From Moniliophthora roreri (Eukaryota; Basidiomycota; Agaricomycetes; Agaricales; Marasmiaceae), in assembly GCA_001466705.2 (NCBI GenBank), contig LATX02000178.1, forward strand, positions 1 to 64,000: 64,000 nt of DNA, given 5' to 3'. Every line of letters starts with the position of its first letter. Within the stretch, counting starts at the first letter, position 1. The notes under the pieces were generated by a model. It saw only the letters and a list, made by a program, of their open reading frames with translations. It had not been told where the DNA came from and did not search any database. The translations under genes were made by a program, and so were the position numbers. This document shows positions 34,799-49,489 of the stretch, one piece after another.

Positions 34799-35863
34799 GC
34801 TGAAGTATAGACCTGAAACGGCTCTCTCCGGAATCTGTACATACTTGCCATCTTCACAGACAAGACTGGGTACGAGTGCGCAACAGCTCAACCCAATTCT
34901 TTCGTTCAAATTAGTCTACTGACTGATAGACCGCTCGCTGCTTTGGGGTTAGCTTTGTGGGGTGATGCCCGCCCCAACGACGATAGGAATCTCGCGAATA
35001 AAGCTCAGTGTGTACAGCTATTTCCATAATTCTAGGCCACATTGAAAAAAAAGTTGGATTACCAATAGCTCCACTATGATATCATTATGTCATAGATACC
35101 ACCTATACCTATATGGACCAATAACGCGAACGAAAGCAAAAGCCCCACTGCTCGAGTGCATCCACACCTGTGTATCTACGGCATCCAAACCATCATCCTA
35201 TTCAGCAGGAACCGAATGGCTGGTCAATACCTCACTGGAATGATGCTTCTTCTGCGTGTAATGCTCACAGTTGAGTATGCAAATGCTGGACTGTTGTAGC
35301 CAGGATGATGTGAGATTTCTGATGGACATTGGCCTCGTATAGTGAGTAATGTATGTTTTCTTTCTTTCGGGATGGACGTATCGATGTTAGCAAGAGAAAC
35401 GGGCGTGAAGAAAGCACAACATACAGCATAACTCAAGTGACATGGCGTGGAGGCGTGGAGCTATTAGTAATCCAAACTTTTTTTTCGGTGCGGCCTAGAA
35501 TTATGGAAATAGCTGTCAAAGGATAGACAAAGGAGGATTAAGAGAAATCGTTACGATCATGATGGGTAAGAGGTCTACCGATAATATATACAGCTTGAGC
35601 AACTTTTGGCAACAGCATGAAAAGCAGATGGTATCTCCTCGCGGCTTTAGAGAGCGTACGTGGGATAATAGAGGGTGCGAGACTTAGGGATTGCAGAAAG
35701 ACTAGGGAATGCCGAGACGTAGAAAATTCAGGCGTGTAGGGTAACCAGAACAAGATAAAGAAACAACAAAACAGTGGCAATACTAAGATGATCATGGAAG
35801 GCGGAGGATGATGGCGGCGGCCGGTGTGTAATCAAACAGGTGGGAATGATCATGGAGGCGGCA
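34799..35863. other. Intergenic between convergent CIA30 and Ras, containing a MITE-like element
   Basis: About 1.06 kb. Roughly half is the inverted-repeat element at 35,014-35,516. The remainder shows no gene; the minus-strand frame at 35,538-35,795 lies in the Ras 3' region and is not conserved. Confidence 0.5.
35014..35516. mobile_element. MITE-like element with about 61-bp inverted repeats
   Basis: Left repeat 35,014-35,074 and right repeat 35,455-35,516 are inverted copies with only a few mismatches (ends ACAGCTATTTCCATAATTCT and its complement). The 503-bp body holds no transposase. A TA overlaps the left end and TC stands at the right, so a TA target duplication is only half preserved. 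Size and ends suit a non-autonomous Tc1/mariner-type MITE. Confidence 0.8.
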
Positions 35864-36976
35864 TCATAGAACAACACAACCACCACAGCATCCAGTTGAT
35901 TCTCCCTCATTCTGATCGTTCATATACGTTCCAGGTGGTCCACCTCCAGATTGCATCATCGGCCGGCCGGTATTTTGTTGGTCCTGTGAATGAATTGAAT
36001 GGGGAGACGTCGTAGTGTCATAAGGGGGGTTAGACATACCTTGTTATATTTCCTAATTTCACGGACAAGAGTGCTGAAAGCTTCGTCTACATTGATACGC
36101 TGCTTGGCAGACGTCTCGATGAACTTGCAGCCAAAGTGCTTCGCGAGATCTCGGCCCTCTGAAGAAGAAATTATCAATTCAAAAAAAAGATCAATGGTAA
36201 CAAGAAATACGCTTACCATTCATGCCCACCTGACGTTCATACTCCAAATCGCACTTGTTGGCAACAACGACGACAGGGAATGTATCTTGATCCTTGACCC
36301 GAAGAATCTGTTGGTGGAAAGTACTGATTTCTTCAAACGAGTTTCGTGATGTAATTGAGTATACGAGAAGGAATCCCTCTCCAGTTCGCATGTACTGCTC
36401 TCGCATAGCCCTGTGATTTGAAAGTGAGCGTTCTAGTTGTGGGAAGGAGATTCAGGGGCTTAGTGGTCGCCGACTCCTGGTAAAAAGGATATCCAAAAAG
36501 ATCCCAAGAGCGACTAGTGCGAGTTGTTGAAGAGAGAAAGAAGCGTAGAGGAGAAGTTGTGTATAACACAGAACAAGGTAAGTACTCACCCGTACTCCTC
36601 CTGACCGGCGGTATCAAGAACATCCAACAGCGCCACTTCGTCGTCAATGACACACTGCTTTCGGTACGAGTCTACCTCCAGATGTGAGAACTCAATTCGT
36701 CAGGCTCAGTTCCTTGAAACTGCACCTTCAATGGTTGGGTCGTACTCGTCTACAAAGTGGCTCTGAATGAACTGAATAGTCAGAGCAGACTTGCCGACAC
36801 CTTTGAAAGAGTACAAGATGAGCCTTCCTGTTTTTGTTCGAGTAAATTTCAGAGACATACCACCACCACCGACGACCACGAGTTTATATTCCCTCAAGAA
36901 TTGAGTCTAGTGGAATGTGAGCTGTGAGATAGATACGAAGGAATGGGAATACTCGGACACTGACCCTTCCAGCCAT
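35864..36976 (-). CDS. RAS1: Ras GTPase
   Basis: A small membrane-anchored GTPase that controls growth, mating and morphogenesis in fungi. Exons join to '[30 protein letters not shown]' (P-loop GGGGVGKS), '[17 protein letters not shown]' (switch I), '[19 protein letters not shown]' (switch II), '[10 protein letters not shown]' (NKxD) and '[16 protein letters not shown]' (SAK). The last exon is a Gly/Pro/Gln-rich hypervariable tail ending '[11 protein letters not shown]', with two Cys for palmitoylation and the CAAX box CVVL for prenylation (Leu suggests geranylgeranyl or farnesyl). The residue equivalent to human Gly12 is Gly. Intron 36,801-36,860, inside the P-loop, is 60 nt and stop-free (see findings). 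Confidence 0.97.
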
Positions 36977-38104
36977 TCTAACCTGATAGTGCGCAGAAAA
37001 GAGTAGAAATAAGGGATAGTGAAACGGGCAGACCCTTAAAAGTAGGAAGAGAGAGAGAAAAGGATGAAGTGTTGCAGCGTCCGGAATCGCAATATTGACA
37101 GGCTCTCAAAACAATGTCAAACAAAGACTAGTGACTCTAGTTGCCTCACACACCAGACATATACATGTAATATACATGCACAGGTCATCTCGGATTCTTC
37201 TGATGCTTAACAATTGCTTAACAGCTCTATTATCTGCTCTAAAGGTGTACCAGAGCTGCAGACTTTTCAACTTGCACGATCAATAATCCATGACAATGAT
37301 CACTTGCATCCGACATACTTATCCTTAACACCCCTGTCCTTTCATCCGCAGTAGATAACCTTCTCCCAGAACCTGAACGCCCTCGGAACAACCCGACATA
37401 ATATATCAGCAATCTGCATCATTTCCTGCATCAAGTTGGGATCAATCCAACTCAGTCAGGCCCCAGCAGGTCCCAATCTTTGTTGTTGCCTTGGACCGCA
37501 CACCTCATTTCGATCAGAATGTCATGCATGTCATGATTCTCTGACCTTGATATGTCCCCAAAATCGCACGTCATGCGTCTAAAGCTACCTCCAAGGCACC
37601 GGCACCACCGCTTCATCAATTCAAGAACCCCTTGAATATTCTTAGAGGTCAGTATGCCACGCTCTGCCGACAGAGAACCATATGTACTGACTTGTCGAGC
37701 TACAGCAAGTGTTCACCATGAATCGAGGGTCGTCATAGTCCACTGTCTACGGCTCCGAAACGCTTCGAGTTACAGCCCCACCGAGGCTGCTACACTACAC
37801 AATCCAAACACTTCCCCTCAAGTCGAAAGTTCGTCTATCCAGTCTACAACTAGTCCAAATTTGCAGCTACTTGGCGCGCTTCGTGAAGCACGGCATTGAC
37901 ACACAGGAACCAGGGCTATCGTCGACCATGAGCTCTACAGACAGCGGACTTGGTTGATCTCAACTGTCCGATACGAAGCGACGATGGCCGAGACAATTAT
38001 AATTTAAAAGATAATCTATAAAAGCTGGAGAGTGAACGGCCATTCGAACCCAGCTCCTACTCATTCTCGAGTCGAGTCATCTACACGCACAAAAAACTGC
38101 TAGC
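36977..38104. other. Intergenic between Ras and the fruit-body gene (divergent promoters)
   Basis: About 1.1 kb; both neighbours point away from it, so both promoters lie here. No conserved frame is seen. A TATA box for the right-hand gene is listed separately. Confidence 0.5.
38017..38024 (+). promoter_or_regulatory. TATA box of the fruit-body-specific gene
   Basis: TATAAAAG lies 88 bases before the start codon at 38,105, a suitable distance for a highly and conditionally expressed gene. Confidence 0.6.
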
Positions 38105-39238
38105 ATGTTTTCTACGCTCTCTCTTCTGGCGTTCGCTGGATTGGTCGTCGCGTCTGGTACGTGCCCGCATAAACCCAGTTGCCATATACTTGTCCTCTGA
38201 CTATGTACTGCAGGCGCGGGATTGAACAGCAGATCCTTTGATTTGACTTCCACCACTACTGATTGGACATCCATCAGGACCGCCCTCTTAGCCAAGGCAG
38301 AGCAGCAAGCTAGCGGGACAGCGCTGAGACCCGCTGTCGCTGCTGCCGCACTACCAGAGCCGCCCGTGCCGGCTGGCTACGAACTTGCTTTTGGGCCCTT
38401 GAACGCGTCGACTTCTGCTCTCGGGGTTCGTAAACTCTTGCTCTTGCTATTATCGAAATTGAGCTGATAATCATTACGTAGTATATGGGCTTTGTTTTCG
38501 TACCCACATACAACCCATCAAGCTGCAGTGATCTTTGCAAAGTTCGGGATTTTGACGCGAATGGCGGGCTATGCCAATTTTTCAATATCTATCAAGCCAC
38601 TGTCAACAAAACTGCGTCGTTCGTGTGTGCAATGGTCCGTGTTTTCTATTTTCGGGTTTGTTCGTGTACGAAGCTTACCCACGTTATAGTACTACCTCCC
38701 AACTGACAACTCTACCGCAACGAATCCGGGAGATGCCACTGTTACCATCACCGAATCCCGGGGCTATCGTCGCATTTCTACCATCGAAGGTGGAACGTTC
38801 GAAAGTTTGACGTGTACACCTCCCGCAGTTACATGCAGTGCGACAACTTCCGGCGGTTGGGTTGGGACAACAGACACTGCAGTGATCGTTCATAACACTG
38901 CGCTTGCTCATTTCGGTTCGGGTGCGGTCAGCCTCGGCTCGCTGAGTGGTAATACCGCGAATGCAGGAAAAGTAACCACACCCGTTCTCAAGACAAAAGC
39001 CGGGCCTTATGTCCTGGAATTCTTCCATACCAACACCCTTCTTAACCCAGCTAATGCCTCAAACACCGCCGTGAACGTCACATGGAACGGCGTTGTTATC
39101 GATACCTTGCAAGGAGCGAGTAACTGGACCTTCCACGGTTACACGCTCGAAGCTAAAGGAAACGATACCTTGGCCTTTGTTGGTGGAAAGTTCCCAGCAT
39201 ACGACTTCATTGATGATGTTTTCCTCTTTAGTCTCTAG
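38105..39238 (+). CDS. Secreted 'fruit-body specific protein a' family member
   Basis: Four exons. Signal peptide 'MFSTLSLLAFAGLVVASGAG', a Ser/Thr/Ala linker, then a cysteine-bearing module 'YMGFVFVPTYNPSSCSDLCK' with 'DANGGLCQFFNIYQATVNKT', 'YYLPTDNSTATNPGDATVTI' and 'RGYRRISTIEGGTFESLTCT'. The C-terminal half resembles a carbohydrate-binding-like beta sandwich ('GPYVLEFFHTNTLLNPANAS', 'NVTWNGVVIDTL', 'FVGGKFPAYDFIDDVFLFSL') with several N-glycosylation sites. From memory, proteins with this arrangement are annotated as fruit-body specific protein a in mushrooms. Molecular function is unknown. A TATA box lies upstream. Confidence 0.75.
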
Positions 39239-39330
39239 GGATAAACTTTCAGAACTCTGCATATCAGTAGGATACCCTTTGCAAAATTCCCCTTGTATAG
39301 TCACTGTTATAATGAAAATTCCATCACGCG

Positions 39331-39409
39331 TCCAATGTGGTGTAGTGGCTAACATTGCTGTCTTTCATGTAAGAGCACAGCAGCCCGGGGTTCGATTCCC
39401 CGCATTGGA
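39331..39409 (+). tRNA. tRNA-Glu (UUC) with an 8-nt intron
   Basis: The acceptor stem TCCAATG pairs with CATTGGA at the 3' end. The A box 'TGGTGTAGTGG' and B box 'GGTTCGATTCC' match the eukaryotic consensus. The anticodon arm is GCTGT-CTTTCA ... C-ACAGC with anticodon TTC. Eight extra bases (TGTAAGAG) interrupt the loop one base after the anticodon, the standard place for nuclear tRNA introns. The mature part is identical to that of the gene at 46,937. Confidence 0.95.
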
Positions 39410-39929
39410 ATGTTGTGGAGTCTCTTTTTAACTCTGAATCGGTGGCCCACTTGTGAAGGGCAAGACGGTACAGAATACTTTCTGCTGCCTTCTTAAGGCG
39501 GTGGTGACGGTGGTGAATATAATACAAGTATTCAATAACGGTAGGGCGGGTTTTTCGCCAAAGGCACAGGTTCTTCCCCCCATTCTTTCTTCCTCGTCAC
39601 CGGCAGTATTACAATGCAGTTTTGAGAAAGATTAGCGGCACGATGATTGGGCTCATAGGGCTTACTGCTACTCTGGAGTCTGTATCGACTGCTGTTGCGA
39701 ACTTGAATCGATTTTTGAAATTGCGATGGACGGCCCGAAAAATTAAGCGACGACGGGGCTATATAGACTACGACAGGTTGATACGAGCTTTGACTGACGG
39801 TTGTCCTGTCGCAAAAAGGAGGACGTACATACATGCCGACAGTCCTTACTTTGCCTTCGAACCAACAATAACAAATTAATCCATCCTATACTATATTATG
39901 TACATCGCTTCAAAAAGAGCCGCACGACT
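39410..39929. other. Region between tRNA-Glu and the XPB 3' end
   Basis: 520 bases with no supported gene. It probably contains the XPB 3' untranslated region and tRNA downstream sequence. Confidence 0.4.
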
Positions 39930-43353
<3,424 letters not shown>

Positions 43354-44159
43354 AAACGGTGGTGGTGGTATTGGGAAGAGTCCGACTCTGAGTCGCGACC
43401 GGCACCGTGCGATCTAAGGATTAGTTGACCTCAGGATTAGTCATTCCATGGCTAGCGCTCGAACCGGACCGCAAGGTCTCCTTTGTCAATGAACACAGCG
43501 CCATCCCCATGTGTCACTACTACTTCGTCACTCCCCCTGCGAAGAAAATTATCCTCTGTGTTATCGACAAGGGCGAATATCGAAATAGCGTCTGGATGGC
43601 TGTCGTCTCTCTAATCTCCCCACTATACATACGCGGTCTACTACTGCACCCATCGAAGATCTGGTCAGTTGTCGAGTGAGGAAGGTAGAAAATTATCAAC
43701 TCAAAGTCCTTGACGGTTCCAAATCCGAGGTTATACTCGCTTATGTGCGTTCTGCGAAAGGGGATGGCAAAAGTGCCATGTTTTGGAGGGTGAATCGGGA
43801 TATGTCCGTCAGTGCATTCTGTCTTGTACAGAACATTGATTGACCTCCATTTCAAGGAATGAGAATCTCAGAAAACCTGGAGCCTATGACATGGTCAAAT
43901 GAAAGGCTTCAAATCCGGATATCGTGGTTACCACACCATCCTCCGATCCTTTGCACCGCTTGAATGCAAACCCTTCAAAGTCATTTAATGTGCAACGTTG
44001 GCTGCTGCTGCCCAAGGCTATGGCTCCTTACCACACAAGTCTGTCTAGCGGGCTGCGACATTCTGCCACTGCGCTCATCGGATATGTGAAGTAGACATCA
44101 GAGATATCAAGAGAAGATGGGCCTTTGGACGTCTTGGTCGTATTGAGGATATGAAAGTT
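43354..44159. other. Unassigned region upstream of XPB
   Basis: About 800 bases between the XPB start and the DUF2828 relic. Open frames on both strands (for example + 43,425-43,679 and - 43,520-43,855) overlap each other; neither resembles a known family. It may include more decayed gene sequence from the pseudogene beside it, besides the XPB promoter. Confidence 0.35.
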
Positions 44160-45275
44160 ATTGATGACGATGGCAGGACGTTGTACTTTGACATGGATAC
44201 ACGATCTGTGAAACGCCATACCCAGCTTCCTCATACGCCTTCTTGACCTCATCATACATCATCCCCCAAGGAGGATCCAGAATAGTAATCTGGTAGAGGG
44301 TTGGTTGGTGAGCTTTGTTGATAGTCCCCACTGAATACGAATAACCGCTTGATCGTGTCCTCTTTCTTGATGCCTTTCTCTTTGGCCAGCGAGAGTAAAA
44401 GATCGAGGAATACCGCCGTAAAATCTGTGTTCGAACTCCATTCAGAGCTATTCATGCTCATAACAGTGTCGTACAGAGACATGTCTGTCTCCAGCTCCTC
44501 GGTTAAGTCCGCGTGTCAAGCGCGTTCTTCCTGGGCCGGTCCCTTCTATTCCGTATTGTGCCCGACGAGGTCCTGTTTCATGCGATCTGGCATACCATCC
44601 GGAAACGTGTATTTTGGACGAGGAGCATGAAGAAATGTAGATTCCATGAGTTACAATTTACCCATCGTCGCGAGAGCGAGGATGTAAGCAAGTCTTTCCA
44701 GTATTCATGGGACATGCCAATTTCCTGATTCCTGTCAATTTGCTCGTCGACTTCCCTGAATTTCATCATACACACGGGTGCGACAATCGTGTTGAAGTTG
44801 GAGATTGCGGCTCGTGGATGATTCTTGTATAACCAACTATGCACTGCGCATGGAATGTCGGTCAAACTCCATGAAAGGAGCTGGAGAGGAGAACCCACTG
44901 GTAGAACGCCCCTCTTTCCGCCCCACCGTCATTAACGCTCCTCAACTGTCAGATGAGACGAAGAGTCAACTCGGGATCTTCTTTCCAGGCTTTTGGTAGA
45001 ACCCTTCCCAAGTCTTTTGATCTGACCCAAGCAGTTAACGCGTTGAACGCGTCCAAAGTTAGGGATAGGGTAGAGTTGTACGCGCGAGCATTATTTCCAG
45101 CTCGGGTTCGGTATCCTGTTTCTTCAAGGGCCGACATAGGATTTATAGGAACTTGGTCAATGACCGTTTTCTCGACCTTGACAACCTCTGGCTGAGCAGG
45201 GAGAAGGACATCAAGGAAATTTGGGTCCTAAAGTTCAGGTATCTGGGGGAGAGTGAAGATCTGGGAGGTAGCCAT
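44160..45275 (-). pseudogene. DUF2828 protein, broken copy
   Basis: The start is good: 'MATSQIFTLPQIPELQDPNF' and 'LDVLLPAQPEVVKVEK', then 'STLSLTLDAFNALTAWVRSK' with 'AWKEDPELTLRLI', the N-terminal DUF2828 pattern. The frame is then lost. Pieces follow in other frames: 'SWLYKNHPRAAISNFNTIVA', 'HEYWKDLL', then 'SLYDTVMSMNSSEWSSNTDF' with 'AVFLDLLLSLAKEKGIKKED' and 'TIKRLFVFS', and last 'MMYDEVKKAYEEAGYGVSQI'. A large middle part of the domain is missing and at least three frame breaks occur, so no full protein is made. DUF2828 proteins are usually over 600 residues; this relic spans only 1.1 kb. Confidence 0.85.
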
Positions 45276-45679
45276 TGTGAGATGCCTAATCCTGAGGTTG
45301 ACATGACTGGAATTCGAGCAAAGTCTTTTATGGCAAAAGAGTGAATTGTGCTACAAAGCAACCAAAGATCATTCCAAATAATGTAGAATGGAGTTGATGA
45401 ACGAGACAAGTTCCCGCTCCGTTCGATAAGACATTGGTTATAACTTGTGGGTGCTCTCCAGAGTCGCCTCCCCCGTCACCCTTCAGCTTGTCAATGGCAA
45501 GTACGACGGAAGATCAGAAATGTCGTTTACAAGAGAGACAAGACCCGAAGAAGATCACTACACAAGACGTAGTTGACGCCTGGTTGACGCAAAGCTCTCG
45601 ATGATGATGGTGTGGCACAGAGCCGCGATCGTCATGATCATCACCGCATACATTAGTCATTCCTCAACAACTTTGAACC
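45276..45679. other. Promoter region of the DUF1295 gene
   Basis: 404 bases between the divergent DUF2828 relic and the DUF1295 gene. A short upstream frame (45,601-45,879) overlaps the true start in another frame. No clear TATA box. Confidence 0.4.
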
Positions 45680-46828
45680 ATGCCGCCAACACCAATGTTG
45701 AGCTCAATGCCCCCTGCGCTCGAATGGCCTCTACAGTTCTGTGCATTCGTCACAGCAACGACATATATTCTCTCCATCGTCACCTCCAACGTATCCCAGG
45801 TCGACCGTCTTTGGACCTTTCTCCCAAACATCTACACGGCATACTACGCACTACTCCCTATTCTCCCAAAAGCTCATGAACAACCCTTTTTCCTTTGCCC
45901 ATACGTTCCCCCTTCAATGGAGAAACTGGCAGAGCAATGGAATCCCAGGGCATTGTTGATGCTAGGTCTTGTAACCACTTGGATGCTCCGATTGAGCTAC
46001 AACACATACCGCCGCGGTCTCTTTAGTCTCAAAGACGAAGACTACCGCTGGGCCGTCCTTCGTACTCAACTCAGCCCCTTCCTCTTCCAAGTCACCAACC
46101 TCACATTCATCGCCATCACTCAAAATATTCTCCTTTTCTTCATGGGAATCCCAGCGTATATTGCCGCCTCCCAACCACCCGAGCCTCTTGCCACGTCGGA
46201 TTACGCATTGGCTACGTTAGCATCGACATTACTCGTACTCGAGTTCACGAGTGATAACCAGCAGTTCTCGTACCAGTCTTACAAGGCTGCGCATCTCAAG
46301 GGTGGTCAATATAATGCTGCTGACCATTGGCCAGGTGCGAGGCTTCAATGGACACCTGCGGATGCACAAAGGGGTTTCATCACCCGCGGTTTATTTGCCT
46401 ACTCCCGTCATCCCAATTTTGCATGCGAACAGGCGTTTTGGTGGACGATTAGCTTGTTCCCACTGCTAGCACCTTCAGCACCTTCGCTCACTGTGAACTA
46501 CTCAGTTACAGAATGCCTCGAATGGCTCAAAAGCCCTTCGTTCACCGCAGACCTATCCAATCCAGCTACATGGCCTATCTTCCTCCTCCTTCTCCCCGCG
46601 GCTTGCTATTCCATTCTCTTTTTCTCGTCCACACCGTATACTGAGAGCATCACAACTAAGAAGTATGCAGCTTACAAGGACTATCAATGCCGCGTTGGCA
46701 TGTTTTCGCCCATTCAGACTTTCGAAAAGGCCATTTGGTTATGGATTACACAGGGGAGTGACGGGAAAAAGGCAGTCGAGGCAAAGGTTTGGGGAGCTGG
46801 TGTCAAGGGCAAAGGCAAGGCAGAGTAA
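45680..46828 (+). CDS. DUF1295 (steroid 5-alpha-reductase-like) membrane protein
   Basis: A 382-residue protein from one uninterrupted exon, unusual in this intron-rich window. It has about six to eight hydrophobic segments ('FCAFVTATTYILSIVTSNVS', 'LLMLGLVTTWMLRLSYNTYR', 'VTNLTFIAITQNILLFFMGI', 'YALATLASTLLVLEFTSDNQ', 'WPIFLLLLPAACYSILFFSS'). The family motif 'RGLFAYSRHPNFACEQAFWW' (Arg-His-Pro-Asn) and 'YAAYKDYQCRVGMFSP' near the C terminus are the NADPH/substrate-site regions of the DUF1295/steroid-reductase superfamily. It probably acts in the ER membrane as a reductase of unknown lipid substrate. Met at 45,680 is used because it precedes the first hydrophobic segment. Confidence 0.9.
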   Translation: MPPTPMLSSMPPALEWPLQFCAFVTATTYILSIVTSNVSQVDRLWTFLPNIYTAYYALLPILPKAHEQPFFLCPYVPPSMEKLAEQWNPRALLMLGLVTTWMLRLSYNTYRRGLFSLKDEDYRWAVLRTQLSPFLFQVTNLTFIAITQNILLFFMGIPAYIAASQPPEPLATSDYALATLASTLLVLEFTSDNQQFSYQSYKAAHLKGGQYNAADHWPGARLQWTPADAQRGFITRGLFAYSRHPNFACEQAFWWTISLFPLLAPSAPSLTVNYSVTECLEWLKSPSFTADLSNPATWPIFLLLLPAACYSILFFSSTPYTESITTKKYAAYKDYQCRVGMFSPIQTFEKAIWLWITQGSDGKKAVEAKVWGAGVKGKGKAE

Positions 46829-47262
46829 ATGTACATGGTGAATTTCGTGTTATGTATAGACGCTGTTGTACGCTTGAAGTTCGAACATGTATCATTTTCC
46901 GATGAATCAGAAAAAAGCAAATTCTTCAGGAGTCATTCCAATGCGGGGAATCGAACCCCGGGCTGCTGTGCTGACCCGAAATAGGTGAAAGACAGCAATG
47001 TTAGCCACTACACCACATTGGAATTACAAGGATGTTAATACCAATGTTGTCAATGGCTCAGGTTACTACCGATAACAACGATGGGGAACCGAACCATATT
47101 AACAAGACAGATGTGCAATGCCACCGTCCATCTGGAAGTACATAAATACTGTTCCAAAACTCAAATGCTCGCAAATCACAAACAGACGTGTCCAAATCAT
47201 CGCACTCACTTTGAACTTGAACCTCTTTGTACCGGTGCAGGCACTAATTCCGGTACTCAATG
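46829..47262. other. Intergenic with tRNA-Glu
   Basis: The 3' end of the DUF1295 gene, the second tRNA-Glu (separate entry) and about 240 further bases with no supported feature. Confidence 0.45.
46937..47022 (-). tRNA. tRNA-Glu (UUC) with a 15-nt intron
   Basis: The reverse complement begins TCCAATGTGG and ends CCGCATTGGA, and its mature part is identical to the tRNA at 39,331. The anticodon loop (CTTTCA...C, anticodon TTC) is interrupted at the same position by 15 bases (CCTATTTCGGGTCAG), different in length and sequence from the 8-nt intron of the other gene. A and B boxes are intact. Confidence 0.95.
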
Positions 47263-48871
47263 TCAACTCCAGAGCTGACCTTGACTTGGATGATCCACTC
47301 TCGGGCTACCCTTACCTCTTCCATTCTCCCCTGCCTTCGCCTTCTCCATGTCTTTATGACCCGAAATAGAACACAAAACTGCCTTTCCCTCTTTCTGCAC
47401 TTGCGTATCCCACAAACTTTCCACCAGCGGGACAGACACAGCAGAAGAGTCAAATCCGGGATCCTCATCTTTGTCCCAAATCTTGTCCATTGTTGCAAAA
47501 GATATAGAGTCGGTGTGCGAGGGTCTTATGTTGATGTCGCGATCGTTCACAGTGAACGCAGAATCGATGGATGTGCCGTGCCGTTCGAGCCAGAAAGTCT
47601 TGGGGGCGGATATGGCGGTGTCCCGTCGTTGTAATCCTTGTGGCCGTTTGAGCTGTTCGCGGCTTTACTAGTGGAAATCAAGACGGGTGGGGTAGCTGGG
47701 GTGATCCTTGGATTAGGTGCCCCCCATGCACTTGCATCCTTAGGTTTTGACGCAGCAGGTTGAGACTTGGATGAGGTGTCCATATTAGAGAAAGATGGTT
47801 TGCCTTTCCCCCATGCACCGACTATCATAACATAAACCATCAGCTAAAGTGTAGGAAGTTTATCCTCATACAAACACACTTTTTGCTGACGAGGTCACGA
47901 TACTCGGAATGGGTCCGTGTCTATTTGAAGAGCTGTTGACCTGCACACTAGAACGGATTTGGGTCATTCCGGGAGTTGCTCCTCGTCCCTTGACAGCCCA
48001 CACTCCACTCAGAACTACAGGATCTTTGGGGTGTGGTGCAGCGTTAGCTTTATACTTGGTCCACGCCGTTGAGCCAACCACTGGAGGAGGAAGTCAGTAA
48101 TACGTAAAATTGGGATCGTATAAGTAGCGTGTATCTGGAGGTGCCGACTGCTCTAGGCCTGGGGGTGGTTTAACCGCGACTGGTAGTGGTCGACACATCG
48201 GTTTATTCGCCCTGTCTTCCGCTGGTACGTTGCACCAATGGATCGGAGGATATGGGTTCTTGAATACGGCTCTAACGAGTCGGGTAGAATGCGAATGCGA
48301 ATACATAGAAGGAATTTTGCGTACCCTTGATCCCTTTTCCATCCTCTGAACCATGCGTCGTCGATATCTATGGTGTACCAGCCTGCATAAACGATCACTA
48401 CTGTAGACGATCATACATCGAATGTCACGTTGAGAAAGGATTCATTCACTCACCATCTTTCTCAGCCGCTCAATGACTGGAATATACCGAATAAAAAACC
48501 TGGCTGAACCTCTCTTTCTCCTCCATGGTCGGGGTGACCAGGAGCTCAGCCCAGCGATGCTCGCCCAACAAACACCCCATATCCGTATCGGTAAATCCTT
48601 TCTTGACTTCTATGAGAATCGTTGCGAGGTACGACTAAAATTATGCGAAGAATTAGAATTGGAAACATGCATCTCCGAGCCAGGACTCACTTGCACGAGT
48701 ACGATAAAGGATTGCAACTAGCCATTCCGGGTCAATCATCTCGGCAATCCACCTGGCGCATTTTACTCGATCGATATGGCTTCGCATGTTGGCATTAAAG
48801 GGGTACGGCTGATATATGGTGAAGAACTGGACATCACCTGGAGGTGGTGGAGTTTTGACACGTCTGGGCAT
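47263..48871 (-). pseudogene. Broken paralogue of the gene at 49,490-51,530
   Basis: The first exon 'MPRRVKTPPPPGDVQFFTIY' and the second ('LLGEHRWAELLVTPTMEEKE') match the intact copy downstream closely, but the second exon has an in-frame TGA ('FYSVYSSH*AAEKDG', where the other copy has Arg). Later parts align ('VGAWGKGKPSFSNMDTSSKS', 'KPKDASAWGAPNPRIT', 'VPLVESLWDTQV') but the frame shifts near 47,550. The Cys/His block of the intact copy (CSIH...VCKKGIC) is reduced to 'VLCSISGHKD'. The C-terminal exon is absent. It is a decaying tandem duplicate. Confidence 0.8.
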
Positions 48872-49489
48872 TATTCTGAAGGCGAGTCAATGGGTTGATG
48901 CATGTCACTGGAAAGTAAGGCCCCAAAGATAAATAGTCAGGATTACAAAGGGGTGGTCTTTGCCAGGGTTGTGCTCGAAACTGTCCTTTGTCGTTTGTCC
49001 TGGTCAAATAGCTTTTGTGTGTCTAGACTAGAGAGACATCATGCCTGTTATAGAGGTTGCATCCCGAGGCGCGATATTTTTGGGATCGCAGGGTTCTCCT
49101 TTGGAATGAACCGGGAAAGAGCTGACCCTAACACTAGAGACGACGATGAGCTCGAGGAACGATGTCGGAGATTAGTTATCGACCGCCGGTATCAACCTCA
49201 GAGTACCCAGAACCGAGGGGGAAGTTGGGAACTGATTTTTTTTTTCTGTGACTGTTGTTCCGACAACTTCTGGCGCGGACGACGTCGGGGTTGCAGACAA
49301 AGATGGTGGAAACGTGATACGGCATGAGCCCCAAAACGAACCACTTTAAAATTACAGAAAAATCCTTAGACAAATCGATACATACATTGGAGATGAATAA
49401 TAGGAGAATGAAGGGGGGTGCTACTGCAGGTATTCAAATGCTGATGTCAAGAAGTAATGCTGCTTCAACCGTTGACGAAGAAGGCCAAC
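48872..49489. other. Intergenic between the two paralogues
   Basis: 618 bases. Plus-strand frames (48,902-49,327 and 49,324-49,602) are not conserved. The right end is the 3' region of the intact copy. Confidence 0.4.

Noticed and set aside
36706..36897. Ras-like frame with a 20-residue insertion as a separate variant gene
   Set aside because: It is the Ras exon read through a clean GT-AG intron; recorded as a possible retention event instead.
28503..36976. A signalling gene cluster (7-TM receptor plus Ras)
   Set aside because: Unrelated genes (Pol eta, CIA30) lie between them and fungal signalling genes are not usually clustered.
45601..45879. Upstream frame before the DUF1295 gene
   Set aside because: Overlaps the start of the longer conserved frame and shows no family match.
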